Notes under the pieces: model-generated
What the model was told of the DNA's origin: nothing
Database searches by the model: none
What the model saw: the letters and a program-made list of their open reading frames with translations, nothing else
Shown: positions 33,597 to 42,070 of the stretch, in pieces
Position numbering within the stretch: position 1 is the first letter of the stretch
How the letters are laid out: every line of letters begins with the position of its first letter
DNA from: Flavobacterium circumlabens
GTDB taxonomy: Bacteria; Bacteroidota; Bacteroidia; Flavobacteriales; Flavobacteriaceae
Direction of reading: 5' to 3'
NCBI RefSeq assembly: GCF_004345565.1
Contig: NZ_SLWA01000005.1
Location: forward strand, 330,398 to 394,397
DNA length: 64,000 nucleotides
Position numbers and translations under genes: made by a program

Positions 33597-34634
33597 TTAT
33601 TTATAAATATTGTTTTGTGCTATAGCAATGGCTTTTTCCAGTTTTTCTAGCAATAATTTTTTTTCTGGTAATTGGGTTAAATAAGCAGAGACTTTGATCT
33701 GTTCGTCATTGTCAAGCATTAAATAATTTATTTGCTCAGGAGATTTTTCACTGCACAAAATTAATCCAATTGGTTTATTTTCACCTTCTTTTTGTTCGTT
33801 TTTCTCTAACCAACGTAAATAAAGCTCCATTTGGCCTTTGTATCCGGCTTTAAACTTTCCTAATTTTAAGTCAATAGCAACCAATCTTCTAAGGCCGCGA
33901 TGATAAAAAAGTAAATCGATGTAAAAATCTTCGTCATCAATTGTAATTCTTTTTTGACGCGCAAGAAAAGCAAATTCGCTACCTATTTCAGTAATGAAAT
34001 TTTGTAATTGGGCTAAAATAGAGCTTTCCAGATCCTTCTCAGAATAACTGTCATGAAGACCTAAGAAATCTAAAAAATAAGGATCCCGAAAAATTAAATC
34101 AGGACTAATTTGTTTTTCGGTTTTTAATAACTCGAGATCATTAATTATGGTTTCTTCGGGCTTTTTGCTGATCGCAGTTCTTTCAAAAAGCATGCTGTCA
34201 ATACGTTCTTGTAAAGTTCTTACGCTCCATCTTTCATGGATACTCATTTGAACATAGAATTCACGTTTTATATTATTCTCAATATAAATTAAAGTTCTAA
34301 TATGAGACCAACTCAATTGTGCACACACTGTGTGCACAATTGTAATGTCTGGAATTATAGAGTTTAATTTGATGAAACTGTGCAGGTTTCTTTTGTTAAA
34401 ACCGCTTCCGTATCTATTGAATAGATCTTCACTTAAATTTTTTATAAGTTTCTTTCCATAATCAGCCCGATCATTTTTTAGGATTTCCTCATTGATCGTT
34501 TTTCCTATTTTCCAATACAAAAGCGTTAATTCCTGATTTACCGTTTTGGCCACAAAATGTCGGGTCTGATCTATTAATCCTACAATGGAATTTAATAGTT
34601 CAGGATGATCATTTGCTTCCGGTTTATCACTCAT
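33597..34634 (-). CDS. YhcG-type protein, DUF1016 N-terminal plus PDDEXK nuclease
   Basis: 345 residues. The first half (LLYWKIGKTINEEIL, RYGSGFNKRNLHSFI, SWSHIRTLI) is the DUF1016 N-terminal domain. The second half has DFYIDLLFYHRGLRRLVAIDLKLGKFKAGYKGQMELYL, the D-(E/D)-x-K nuclease core of the YhcG family. This family is linked to restriction-modification and defence islands, but here it sits in a housekeeping operon. It is 0 bases from the ABC exporter and 6 from the phosphosugar mutase. I see no methylase or other defence partner. Confidence 0.88.
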   Translation of the reverse strand: MSDKPEANDHPELLNSIVGLIDQTRHFVAKTVNQELTLLYWKIGKTINEEILKNDRADYGKKLIKNLSEDLFNRYGSGFNKRNLHSFIKLNSIIPDITIVHTVCAQLSWSHIRTLIYIENNIKREFYVQMSIHERWSVRTLQERIDSMLFERTAISKKPEETIINDLELLKTEKQISPDLIFRDPYFLDFLGLHDSYSEKDLESSILAQLQNFITEIGSEFAFLARQKRITIDDEDFYIDLLFYHRGLRRLVAIDLKLGKFKAGYKGQMELYLRWLEKNEQKEGENKPIGLILCSEKSPEQINYLMLDNDEQIKVSAYLTQLPEKKLLLEKLEKAIAIAQNNIYK

Positions 34635-34640
34635 TATTTA

Positions 34641-36371
34641 TTATTTCAATTGCATTCCTGCAATGATATTTTGTATTTTTTCGTCTAAGAAACTTTCTGC
34701 TGCATCGAAATCATTTACCGATTCTAATTCAGCGTTTACACTGATGTAGAATTTGATTTTTGGCTCTGTTCCGCTTGGTCTTGCGCAGATTTTAGAACCG
34801 TCTTCGGTATAATAAATCAATACATTCGATTTAGGAATATCCATCACCGTTTCTTCACCTGATAAAAGATTAAGGGCAATCGATGACTGATAATCTTCCA
34901 CCATAATTACACGCTGGCCACTAATTTCTTTTAATGGATTTTCACGTAAATTAATCATCATCTGATTGATTTCTTCCAGACCTTCCATTCCTTTTTTGGT
35001 TAAGGATACCAAAAATTCCTTGTAGAAACCATTTTCAACATAAAGCTGTAAAAGTTCTTTGTAAACAGAGCTTCCGGCAGCTTTTGCCTGAGCAGCAACT
35101 TCACAGATCAATAAGGTAGCGGCAACGGCATCTTTATCCCTTACGGCATCACCAACCATAAAACCAAAGCTTTCTTCACCACCTCCAATAAATTGAAGTT
35201 CCGGGAAGTCTTTGATCATTTTGGCAATCCATTTAAAACCGGTAAGGCCAACTTTGCATTCTACGCCATAGCTTGTGGCTAATTCCATCATCATCGGAGT
35301 AGAAACGATTGTAGACCCAACGAATTGTTTTCCATTAATTTTTCCGGCTTTTTTCCATTGTTTCAATAAGAAAGAAGTCATCAAAACCATGGTCTGATTT
35401 CCGTTAAGCAAAATCATTTTGCCTTCATTATTTCGTACTGCAACACCTAAACGGTCACAGTCAGGATCAGTTCCCACTACAATGTCTGAATTGGTTTTTT
35501 CAGCCAGAGCCAAAGCCATTGTCAAGGCTTCCGGTTCTTCCGGGTTTGGAGATTTTACCGTAGGGAAATTTCCGTCCGGAACAGCTTGTTCGGGAACAAT
35601 ATGTACATTATTATAGCCAGCCTGAGATAAAGTATCGGGAATAGATTTTATAGAAGTTCCGTGCAAAGAGGTGAAAACAATATGCAGGTTATCTTTTGCT
35701 TCAGCAGACGTATTAAAACTCGCATTTTCGATTGATGATTTTACGAATGCCTTGTCAATTTCGGTATCAATATACTGAATCAGTTTTTCGTTGGCCTGAA
35801 ATTTAATTTTATCGTAACTCAGGTTTTCGATTGTAGTAATAATTTCACCATCTTGTGGCGGAACAATTTGTCCCCCGTCTTCCCAGTACACTTTGTATCC
35901 GTTGTATTCCGGCGGATTATGTGAAGCCGTAAGTACGATTCCGCATTGACAGCCTAAATATTTAAGAGCAAATGACAATTCAGGAGTTGGTCGTAAATCT
36001 GAAAATAAATAGACCTGAATTCCGTTTGCAGAGAAAACATCGGCAACAACCTTAGCCAGTGTATTACTGTTGTGACGACAATCATAAGCAATCGCTACTT
36101 TTAAAGGCTGATTCGGAAAAACCTGATGCATGTAATCCGAAAGACCCTGCGTGTTTTTTCCAAGTGTATATTTGTTAATACGGTTGTTTCCAACACCCAT
36201 AACGCCACGCATTCCGCCAGTACCAAATTCCAGGTTTTTATAAAAACTTTCCTCAAGTTCCTTTGGAGCTGTAGTCATTAATTCTTTAACGGCTGCTTGT
36301 GTTTCGGTATCAAATGTAGGCGTCAGCCATTCGTTTACAGCATTCAAAATATTAGGTGCTATATTCATCAT
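34641..36371 (-). CDS. phosphoglucomutase / phosphomannomutase family protein
   Basis: 576 residues, four-domain alpha-D-phosphohexomutase. The phosphoserine loop is TASHNPPEYNGYK, the metal loop is TDPDCDRLGVAV, sugar binding is GGEESFGF and the phosphate loop is RPSGTEPKIKFY. It interconverts sugar 1- and 6-phosphates for cell-wall and polysaccharide precursors. Substrate (glucose, mannose or other) is not certain; the length and motifs resemble PgcA-type phospho-sugar mutases. Two adjacent Met codons make the exact start uncertain by one residue. Confidence 0.93.
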   Translation of the reverse strand: MMNIAPNILNAVNEWLTPTFDTETQAAVKELMTTAPKELEESFYKNLEFGTGGMRGVMGVGNNRINKYTLGKNTQGLSDYMHQVFPNQPLKVAIAYDCRHNSNTLAKVVADVFSANGIQVYLFSDLRPTPELSFALKYLGCQCGIVLTASHNPPEYNGYKVYWEDGGQIVPPQDGEIITTIENLSYDKIKFQANEKLIQYIDTEIDKAFVKSSIENASFNTSAEAKDNLHIVFTSLHGTSIKSIPDTLSQAGYNNVHIVPEQAVPDGNFPTVKSPNPEEPEALTMALALAEKTNSDIVVGTDPDCDRLGVAVRNNEGKMILLNGNQTMVLMTSFLLKQWKKAGKINGKQFVGSTIVSTPMMMELATSYGVECKVGLTGFKWIAKMIKDFPELQFIGGGEESFGFMVGDAVRDKDAVAATLLICEVAAQAKAAGSSVYKELLQLYVENGFYKEFLVSLTKKGMEGLEEINQMMINLRENPLKEISGQRVIMVEDYQSSIALNLLSGEETVMDIPKSNVLIYYTEDGSKICARPSGTEPKIKFYISVNAELESVNDFDAAESFLDEKIQNIIAGMQLK

Positions 36372-36494
36372 TCGTGTATTTTTATATTTAATAATAAATT
36401 TCAGGAGCTATTTCCTGCTATCATTCCAATCTTTTTTATTGTAGAAAAAACAATAAAAAAGGATTTTCCCTTCTATCAGGGCTAGGGCTTTACG

Positions 36495-37451
36495 TTAAAA
36501 GTTAACCTCTCGGGCAACTTTATAACGTGCTTCGTTACTTTTTGTTCTCAGGATAATTTCACCAAGAAAACCTGCCAAAAATAATTGAGTGCCCAGAATC
36601 ATTGTCGTTAAGGCAATAAAAAACCACGGATTATTAGTCACGAGGTTATATTGCATTCCGTTATACATATGGTATAATTTAGAAATTCCAATATACCCGG
36701 CCAGGAAAAAACCAATAATAAACATCAGTGAACCCATTGCTCCAAATAGGTGCATCGGTCTTTTTCCGAATCGGGATAAAAACCAGATGGTAATCAAATC
36801 CAGAAAACCGTTTATAAACCGTTCCATTCCAAATTTTGTCTCTCCGTATTTACGGGCCTGGTGGATGACAATTTTTTCACCAATTTTATTAAAACCGGCA
36901 TTTTTTGCCAAAACCGGAATGTAGCGGTGCATTTCGCCCGAAACTTCTATGTTTTTTACAACGGTATTTTTGTATGCTTTCAATCCGCAGTTGAAATCAT
37001 TCAGTTCAACACCGGAAGTTTTTCTTGCTGCCCAGTTAAATAACTTGGAAGGAAGATTTTTAGCTACAACAGAATCATAACGCTTCTTTTTCCAGCCTGA
37101 AACCAGGTCGAATTTTTCGGCTGTAATCATTTCATATAAACCCGGAATCTCATCAGGACTGTCCTGTAGATCCGCATCCATAGTAATAATCACATCCCCT
37201 TTTGCTTTTGCAAAACCAGCGTGTAAAGCTTGTGATTTTCCAAAATTTTTCATGAAACGAATTCCCTTTACATTTGGGTTTTCATTCGAAAAATTTTCAA
37301 TAATATTCCAAGAATCATCCGTACTTCCATCATCTACAAAAATGATTTCATAAGAGTAATTGTTAGATTGCATCACTTTAATAATCCAGGAGTAGAGTTC
37401 TTGTAGTGATTCCTCTTCATTAAGAAGCGGTATAAGTATAGATAAATTCAT
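36495..37451 (-). CDS. family 2 glycosyltransferase, DPM/ArnC-like with membrane tail
   Basis: 318 residues. The catalytic GT2 domain (LSILIPLLNEEESLQEL, IIFVDDGSTDDSW, MDADLQDSPDEIP, HQARKYGETKFG) is followed by two transmembrane helices (about 230-255 and 265-290), as in undecaprenyl-phosphate or dolichyl-phosphate sugar transferases. It would move a sugar onto a lipid carrier at the inner membrane. It is 7 bases from the DUF4199 gene, a recurring pair in Flavobacteria. Confidence 0.9.
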   Translation of the reverse strand: MNLSILIPLLNEEESLQELYSWIIKVMQSNNYSYEIIFVDDGSTDDSWNIIENFSNENPNVKGIRFMKNFGKSQALHAGFAKAKGDVIITMDADLQDSPDEIPGLYEMITAEKFDLVSGWKKKRYDSVVAKNLPSKLFNWAARKTSGVELNDFNCGLKAYKNTVVKNIEVSGEMHRYIPVLAKNAGFNKIGEKIVIHQARKYGETKFGMERFINGFLDLITIWFLSRFGKRPMHLFGAMGSLMFIIGFFLAGYIGISKLYHMYNGMQYNLVTNNPWFFIALTTMILGTQLFLAGFLGEIILRTKSNEARYKVAREVNF

Positions 37452-37458
37452 TTATTTT

Positions 37459-37989
37459 TTATTCTTGTGTATTTTTGCTTTTAAAAAATGCTGCGAAAAT
37501 CAATCCGAAAATGGAGCTGATCACTATCGCGAAAACAGATCCTTTTAGTAATTCTATAGTAGAATAAGGATTGCTTAATTTCATCTTGGCAATAGTTTCA
37601 TTAATAGCAGATGCCGGTGTTCCGAATTTTTGCATCATTCCCACGGTGTATTTGATCATTAATTCACTTAAAGTGTCTTTTGCAGCCGGATCAATAACAT
37701 TAAAAAGGATAATATTAAAAAAAGTAGAAATCAGTATTCCAATTACAGCAGCAATGAAATAAGTGGTAAAGGCTTCTTTAAAAGGAAAAACACCCTTTAA
37801 TTCTCTCTTTGTTTTAGAAAGTAAAATGATAGAAAGCGTAAGGCTTATGGCAATCCCTAAAAGTCCCATCCACCATGAAGTGAATAAATTTAAATCAATA
37901 GCATATATAGTAGCAGTAACTAATGCTGATGCAATTCCGATCATTACACCATAAGTAATCCCATTTTTTTTTATAACTTCATTAATCAT
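37459..37989 (-). CDS. DUF4199 membrane protein
   Basis: 176 residues from the ATG at 37989, with four predicted transmembrane helices: GVMIGIASALVTATIYAID, WWMGLLGIAISLTLSIIL, YFIAAVIGILISTFF and SVFAIVISSIFGLIFAAFF. The soluble loop is amphipathic. A 13-codon upstream extension is rejected because it lacks family pattern. Function unknown. It precedes the glycosyltransferase on the same transcript. Confidence 0.85.
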   Translation of the reverse strand: MINEVIKKNGITYGVMIGIASALVTATIYAIDLNLFTSWWMGLLGIAISLTLSIILLSKTKRELKGVFPFKEAFTTYFIAAVIGILISTFFNIILFNVIDPAAKDTLSELMIKYTVGMMQKFGTPASAINETIAKMKLSNPYSTIELLKGSVFAIVISSIFGLIFAAFFKSKNTQE

Positions 37990-38114
37990 ATTTCTATATG
38001 TTTTAAAATTAATCCACAAATATAGCAATTACCATATATACAAAAGCAAAAGTCAGATATATATTAGAAATATTGACACAAATGAAGTCCTTATTAAAAA
38101 TATTGACTAAAACA

Positions 38115-38144
38115 TTTGTTTATTAAAAAATAAATGTAAATTTG
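38115..38144 (+). promoter_or_regulatory. promoter of the L31 gene
   Basis: TTTG at 38115-38118 (-33) and TAAATTTG at 38137-38144 (-7) with an 18-base spacer. The resulting 5' leader of about 110 bases is long for this window and contains a short open frame at 38211-38252. Confidence 0.7.
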
Positions 38145-38210
38145 CACACTCAAAAATAATTAAATTTTTAAACAAAAAAGAGTATTGTTTGTTTACACCT
38201 TTTTCTAACC

Positions 38211-38252
38211 ATGAAAAAGCTTCAAAACGAAAATCCTCTAAACAATAAATAA
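38211..38252 (+). other. short leader open frame upstream of L31
   Basis: A 13-codon ATG-to-TAA frame ([13 protein letters not shown]) inside the L31 leader, ending 8 bases before the L31 ATG. It could be a regulatory upstream peptide, but short frames are common by chance in such sequence. Confidence 0.3.
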
Positions 38253-38260
38253 AAGAAAAG

Positions 38261-38512
38261 ATGAAAAAAGGAATCCACCCGGAAAATTACAGATTAGTTG
38301 CATTTAAAGACATGTCTAATGAAGATGTTTTTATCACTAAATCTACTGCAGATACAAAAGAAACAATTGAAGTTGACGGAGTTGAGTATCCAGTTGTAAA
38401 AATGGAGATTTCAAGAACATCTCACCCTTTTTATACTGGTAAATCTAAACTTATCGATACTGCAGGACGTATTGATAAATTCAAAACTAAATATGCAAAA
38501 CACGCTAAATAA
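38261..38512 (+). CDS. rpmE2: ribosomal protein L31, type B
   Basis: 83 residues. [71 protein letters not shown] is the type B (zinc-free) L31. The CxxC zinc pair of type A L31 is absent. It is part of the large ribosomal subunit. It stands alone with its own promoter and terminator. Confidence 0.96.
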   Translation: MKKGIHPENYRLVAFKDMSNEDVFITKSTADTKETIEVDGVEYPVVKMEISRTSHPFYTGKSKLIDTAGRIDKFKTKYAKHAK

Positions 38513-38536
38513 TAAAAGCTGTTTTTCTTTAAATAT

Positions 38537-38569
38537 AAAAGCCTTCCAATTTGGAAGGCTTTTTTTTAT
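38537..38569 (+). terminator. terminator of the L31 gene
   Basis: AAAAGCCTTCC pairs with GGAAGGCTTTT around AATTT, followed by a T run. Confidence 0.88.
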
Positions 38570-38633
38570 GGAATTTTCTGATCGAAAATTGATTTGGTCT
38601 TATACACGTTTAATGAAACTCATAAAATATTTG

Positions 38634-38641
38634 TAACTTTG
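38634..38641 (+). promoter_or_regulatory. -7 element of the GlmU-like gene
   Basis: TAACTTTG matches TAnnTTTG and lies 45 bases before the ATG at 38687. No clear -33 element. Confidence 0.5.
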
Positions 38642-38686
38642 AACCAGGTAACCAACTCAAAATTTTAACAAATATTAATTAATTTT

Positions 38687-39862
38687 ATGAATTACATTCT
38701 ATTTGACGGTCCCGTCCGGAATGCTTTGCTCCCTTTTACTTTTACGAGACCAGTTGCTGATATTTTAATCGGGATTATGACGATTCGTCAAAAATGGGAA
38801 ACACGTTTAGGTTCCACTATCACAACTATTACCGAAGATTATTTATCTGCTAAGTTTCCAATGGTGGAAATGGAAGAAAATGTGATGATCAATGCAGCAT
38901 ATTTACCAAATGATACGCTCGCTGAAATGGTTTCTGATCTAAAGGAAAATCAGGCCATTTTTAAAGGAGAAGATGTAATCGCTTTTTTTACAACAGAAAA
39001 TCAGGAAGAAGTTGATTTCGATTCGTACGAGATTATTCAATATAATGACGATTGTTTGACAGTTGAACATACGTGGGATATTTTTTCTAAAAACGATGCC
39101 GCCATTCGTCAGGATTTTATTTACCTGACAGCAGACAGAAAATCACAGCCAATTCCAAAAAGCGTCAATACCATTGCACCTGAAAATATATTTATAGAAG
39201 AAGGGGCAAAATTAGAGTTTGTTACTTTAAATGCTTCGGGCGGTCCTATATATATAGGTAAGAATTCGGAGATTATGGAAGGTACAGTAATTCGCGGTCC
39301 GTTTGCCTTATGCGAAAATGCGCAGGTAAAACTGAATGCTAAAATTTACGGTGCCACAACAGTTGGTGTTGGATCCAGAATAGGAGGAGAGGTTAAAAAT
39401 TCAGTTCTTTTTGCAAATTCAAATAAAGGGCATGACGGATTTTTAGGAGACTCTGTTTTAGGGGAATGGTGCAACATTGGAGCAGATTCCAACAATTCAA
39501 ACCTGAAAAACAACTACGAAGAAGTGAAATTGTGGAGCTATGAAACAGAAGGTTTTGCAAAAACCGGACTTCAGTTTTGTGGTTTGATGATGGGAGACCA
39601 CAGTAAATGCGGAATCAATACCATGTTTAACACCGGAACTGTTGTGGGTGTAAGTGCCAATATTTTCGGCAGTGGATTCCCGCGCAATTTTGTTCCGAGT
39701 TTTTCATGGGGAGGTGCATCAGGATTTACGACTTACGTGACCAAAAAAGCTTTTGAAACCGCTAAACTGGTTATGGGCAGAAGAAACATCGAATTTGATG
39801 AAACAGAATCAGCCATCTTAGAGCACATTTTTGAGGAAACAAAAAAGTGGAGAAAAGATTAA
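38687..39862 (+). CDS. GlmU-like sugar nucleotidyltransferase (Bacteroidota type)
   Basis: 391 residues. The N-terminal half (MNYILFDGPVRNALLPFTFTRPVADILIG) is a diverged nucleotidyltransferase-like domain without the canonical GlmU GTRM loop. The C-terminal half is a left-handed beta helix of hexapeptide repeats (IYIGKNSEIMEGTVIRGP, IYGATTVGVGSRIGGEVKNSV, NIGADSNNSNLKN). This combination is the Bacteroidota alternative GlmU family, thought to make UDP-GlcNAc or a related nucleotide sugar. The exact reaction is not shown by the sequence. Confidence 0.87.
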   Translation: MNYILFDGPVRNALLPFTFTRPVADILIGIMTIRQKWETRLGSTITTITEDYLSAKFPMVEMEENVMINAAYLPNDTLAEMVSDLKENQAIFKGEDVIAFFTTENQEEVDFDSYEIIQYNDDCLTVEHTWDIFSKNDAAIRQDFIYLTADRKSQPIPKSVNTIAPENIFIEEGAKLEFVTLNASGGPIYIGKNSEIMEGTVIRGPFALCENAQVKLNAKIYGATTVGVGSRIGGEVKNSVLFANSNKGHDGFLGDSVLGEWCNIGADSNNSNLKNNYEEVKLWSYETEGFAKTGLQFCGLMMGDHSKCGINTMFNTGTVVGVSANIFGSGFPRNFVPSFSWGGASGFTTYVTKKAFETAKLVMGRRNIEFDETESAILEHIFEETKKWRKD

Positions 39863-39863
39863 G

Positions 39864-39895
39864 ATAATTAGATAATTAGTCAATTAGATAATTTT
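39864..39895. repeat. 8-bp-periodic AATTAGAT tract
   Basis: AATTAGAT, AATTAGTC, AATTAGAT, AATT at 8-base spacing directly after the GlmU-like stop codon. Complementary ATCTAATT words recur inside both following direct-repeat units, so arms of a larger fold exist. Confidence 0.7.
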
Positions 39896-39900
39896 TCAGC

Positions 39901-40137
39901 AACCCGACAGGTTTTTAAAACCTGTCGGGTTTATTTGTTATACCATTTTTAAAAGTCTCCAATTAACACATTCTCAAAATTATCTAATTTTCAAATTGGC
40001 AGATTATCTAATTGCAATAAACCCGACAAGTTTTTAAAAACCTGTCGGGCTTTGTTTGTTATGATATTTTTAAAAGTATGCAATTAGCACATGCTCAAAA
40101 TTATCTAATTATCTAATTGGCAGATTATCTAATTAAT
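39901..40137. repeat. tandem 118-bp repeat with CCCGACAGG hairpins
   Basis: Two imperfect direct copies, at 39901-40017 and 40019-40137. Each begins with a hairpin (CCCGACAGG or CCCGACAAG arm, A/T loop, CCTGTCGGG arm) and continues with matching AAAAGT, AATTA, CTCAAAATTATCTAATT and GGCAGATTATCTAATT blocks. The first hairpin can serve as terminator of the GlmU-like gene. They fill the 349-base gap before the ABC-F gene; no open frame is seen. Confidence 0.85.
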
Positions 40138-40170
40138 CTATCTTTGCGCTTTCAAAAAATACGTGCTGAA

Positions 40171-40211
40171 AGATCTAAAAATCTAAGCAGTCTAAAAATC
40201 TAAAAATCTAA
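40171..40211. repeat. 8-bp-periodic ATCTAAAA tract before the ABC-F gene
   Basis: TCTAA words follow one another at spacings 8, 9, 8, 8, abutting the ATG at 40212. There is no complementary right arm next to it. Confidence 0.65.
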
Positions 40212-41846
40212 ATGATTACAGTTAACGATATTTCAGTTCAGTTTGGTGGAACTACTCTTTTTAGCGATGTCTCTTTTGCTATAAACGAAAATGATAAAAT
40301 TGCCCTTATGGGTAAGAATGGTGCGGGAAAATCGACACTTTTAAAAATAATTGCAGGGCAGAGTAAACCTTCTACCGGAAATATCTCAGCTCCAAAAGAA
40401 GCTGTTATCGCTTATCTGCCGCAGCATTTGCTAACGACAGACGGAGCAACTGTAATGGAAGAAGCATCGAAAGCTTTTGGTGAAATTTTTAGTATGAAAG
40501 CTGAAATCGATGAAATCAACGAACAATTAACCGTTCGTACCGATTACGAAAGTGATCAGTATATGAAGCTTATCGAAAGAGTTTCTGATTTAAGCGAGAA
40601 ATTCTATGCTATTGAAGAAGTAAATTACGAAGCTGAAGTAGAGAAAATATTAGTTGGTTTAGGATTTGAGCGTGAAGATTTTACACGTCAGACTTCTGAA
40701 TTTTCAGGAGGATGGAGAATGCGTATTGAACTGGCTAAAATCCTTTTGCAAAAACCGGATTTAATTTTATTGGATGAGCCAACCAACCACATGGATATTG
40801 AAAGTATCCAATGGTTAGAAGATTTTCTTTTGAATGCTGCCAAGGCAGTTGTAGTCATTTCGCACGACAGGGCATTCGTAGATAATATTACCAATCGTAC
40901 GATTGAAGTTACAATGGGAAGGATTTACGATTACAAAGCGAAATATTCTCATTATTTAGAATTGAGAAAAGACCGTCGTATTCACCAGCAAAAAGCATAT
41001 GACGAGCAACAGAGAATGATTGCTGATAACAGAACTTTTATTGACCGTTTTAAAGGAACATTCTCTAAAACAGATGCCGTTCAGTCCCGCGTTAAGATGT
41101 TGGAAAAATTGGTAATTGTTCAGGTTGATGAAGTAGATACTTCTGCCTTGAAATTAAAATTTCCTCCTGCGGCGCGTTCGGGCCAATATCCTGTTGTGGT
41201 AAAAGATTTATCAAAATCATATGGCGATCATGTCGTTTTTAAAGATGCCAATATTGTGATCGAAAGAGGTCAGAAAGTTGCTTTTGTCGGTAAAAACGGA
41301 GAAGGAAAATCGACTATGATTAAAGCCATCATGAAAGAGATTGGTATTGATGAAGGAAGTGTCGAAATTGGACATAATTCGCAAATTGGATATTTCGCTC
41401 AGAATCAGGCTGCCTTATTAGATGAAAATGCAACTATTTTCGAAACGATTGATGGTATTGCCGTTGGTGACGTCAGAACACAGATTAAAAATATTCTAGG
41501 GGCATTTATGTTTCATGGTGATGATATTACCAAAAAAGTAAAAGTACTTTCAGGTGGTGAAAAAACACGTCTGGCAATGATTAAATTGTTGTTGGAACCT
41601 GTAAACCTGCTGATTCTGGATGAGCCTTCGAATCACCTGGATATGAAAACAAAAGACATCATCAAGGATGCTTTACGTGATTTTGACGGAACGCTAATCC
41701 TGGTTTCTCACGATCGTGATTTCCTTGACGGACTAGCGACTAAAGTTTTCGAATTTGGAAATAAACGAGTGAAAGAACATTTTGAAGATGTTGCCGGTTT
41801 CTTGGCACATAAAAAAATGGATTCTATGAGAGAGATCGAAAAGTAA
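40212..41846 (+). CDS. ABC-F family ATPase
   Basis: 544 residues, two ABC ATPase domains in one soluble chain with no membrane helices. Walker A motifs are GKNGAGKST and GKNGEGKST, signatures FSGGWRMR and LSGGEKTR, Walker B LILLDEPTNHMD and LLILDEPSNHLD. The linker between domains (DRRIHQQKAYDEQQRM) is the P-site tRNA interaction motif region. ABC-F proteins bind the ribosome E site in translation control or antibiotic protection. A housekeeping YbiT/EttA-like role is likeliest; no resistance subtype is evident. Confidence 0.93.
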   Translation: MITVNDISVQFGGTTLFSDVSFAINENDKIALMGKNGAGKSTLLKIIAGQSKPSTGNISAPKEAVIAYLPQHLLTTDGATVMEEASKAFGEIFSMKAEIDEINEQLTVRTDYESDQYMKLIERVSDLSEKFYAIEEVNYEAEVEKILVGLGFEREDFTRQTSEFSGGWRMRIELAKILLQKPDLILLDEPTNHMDIESIQWLEDFLLNAAKAVVVISHDRAFVDNITNRTIEVTMGRIYDYKAKYSHYLELRKDRRIHQQKAYDEQQRMIADNRTFIDRFKGTFSKTDAVQSRVKMLEKLVIVQVDEVDTSALKLKFPPAARSGQYPVVVKDLSKSYGDHVVFKDANIVIERGQKVAFVGKNGEGKSTMIKAIMKEIGIDEGSVEIGHNSQIGYFAQNQAALLDENATIFETIDGIAVGDVRTQIKNILGAFMFHGDDITKKVKVLSGGEKTRLAMIKLLLEPVNLLILDEPSNHLDMKTKDIIKDALRDFDGTLILVSHDRDFLDGLATKVFEFGNKRVKEHFEDVAGFLAHKKMDSMREIEK

Positions 41847-41866
41847 TTTTTCGACACTAGATAAGT

Positions 41867-41898
41867 AAAAAGCGCAGTTAATTCCTGCGCTTTTTTTT
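41867..41898 (+). terminator. terminator of the ABC-F gene
   Basis: AAAAGCGCAG pairs with CTGCGCTTTT around TTAATTC, with T8. Confidence 0.88.
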
Positions 41899-42070
41899 GC
41901 TTCATGCTTTTCTAACATAATTTTAATGCAATTTTTTTTACAATAGCTTATTTATTTTCCTTACTTTAGGAGAATGCTTTTGAATGGAATACAAACCGAC
42001 GTATGTTTCGGGATCCAAATCCTGATTTTAAACCAGGCAGTAAAAATCTAATTTTTTATTTAGGAAGTTT

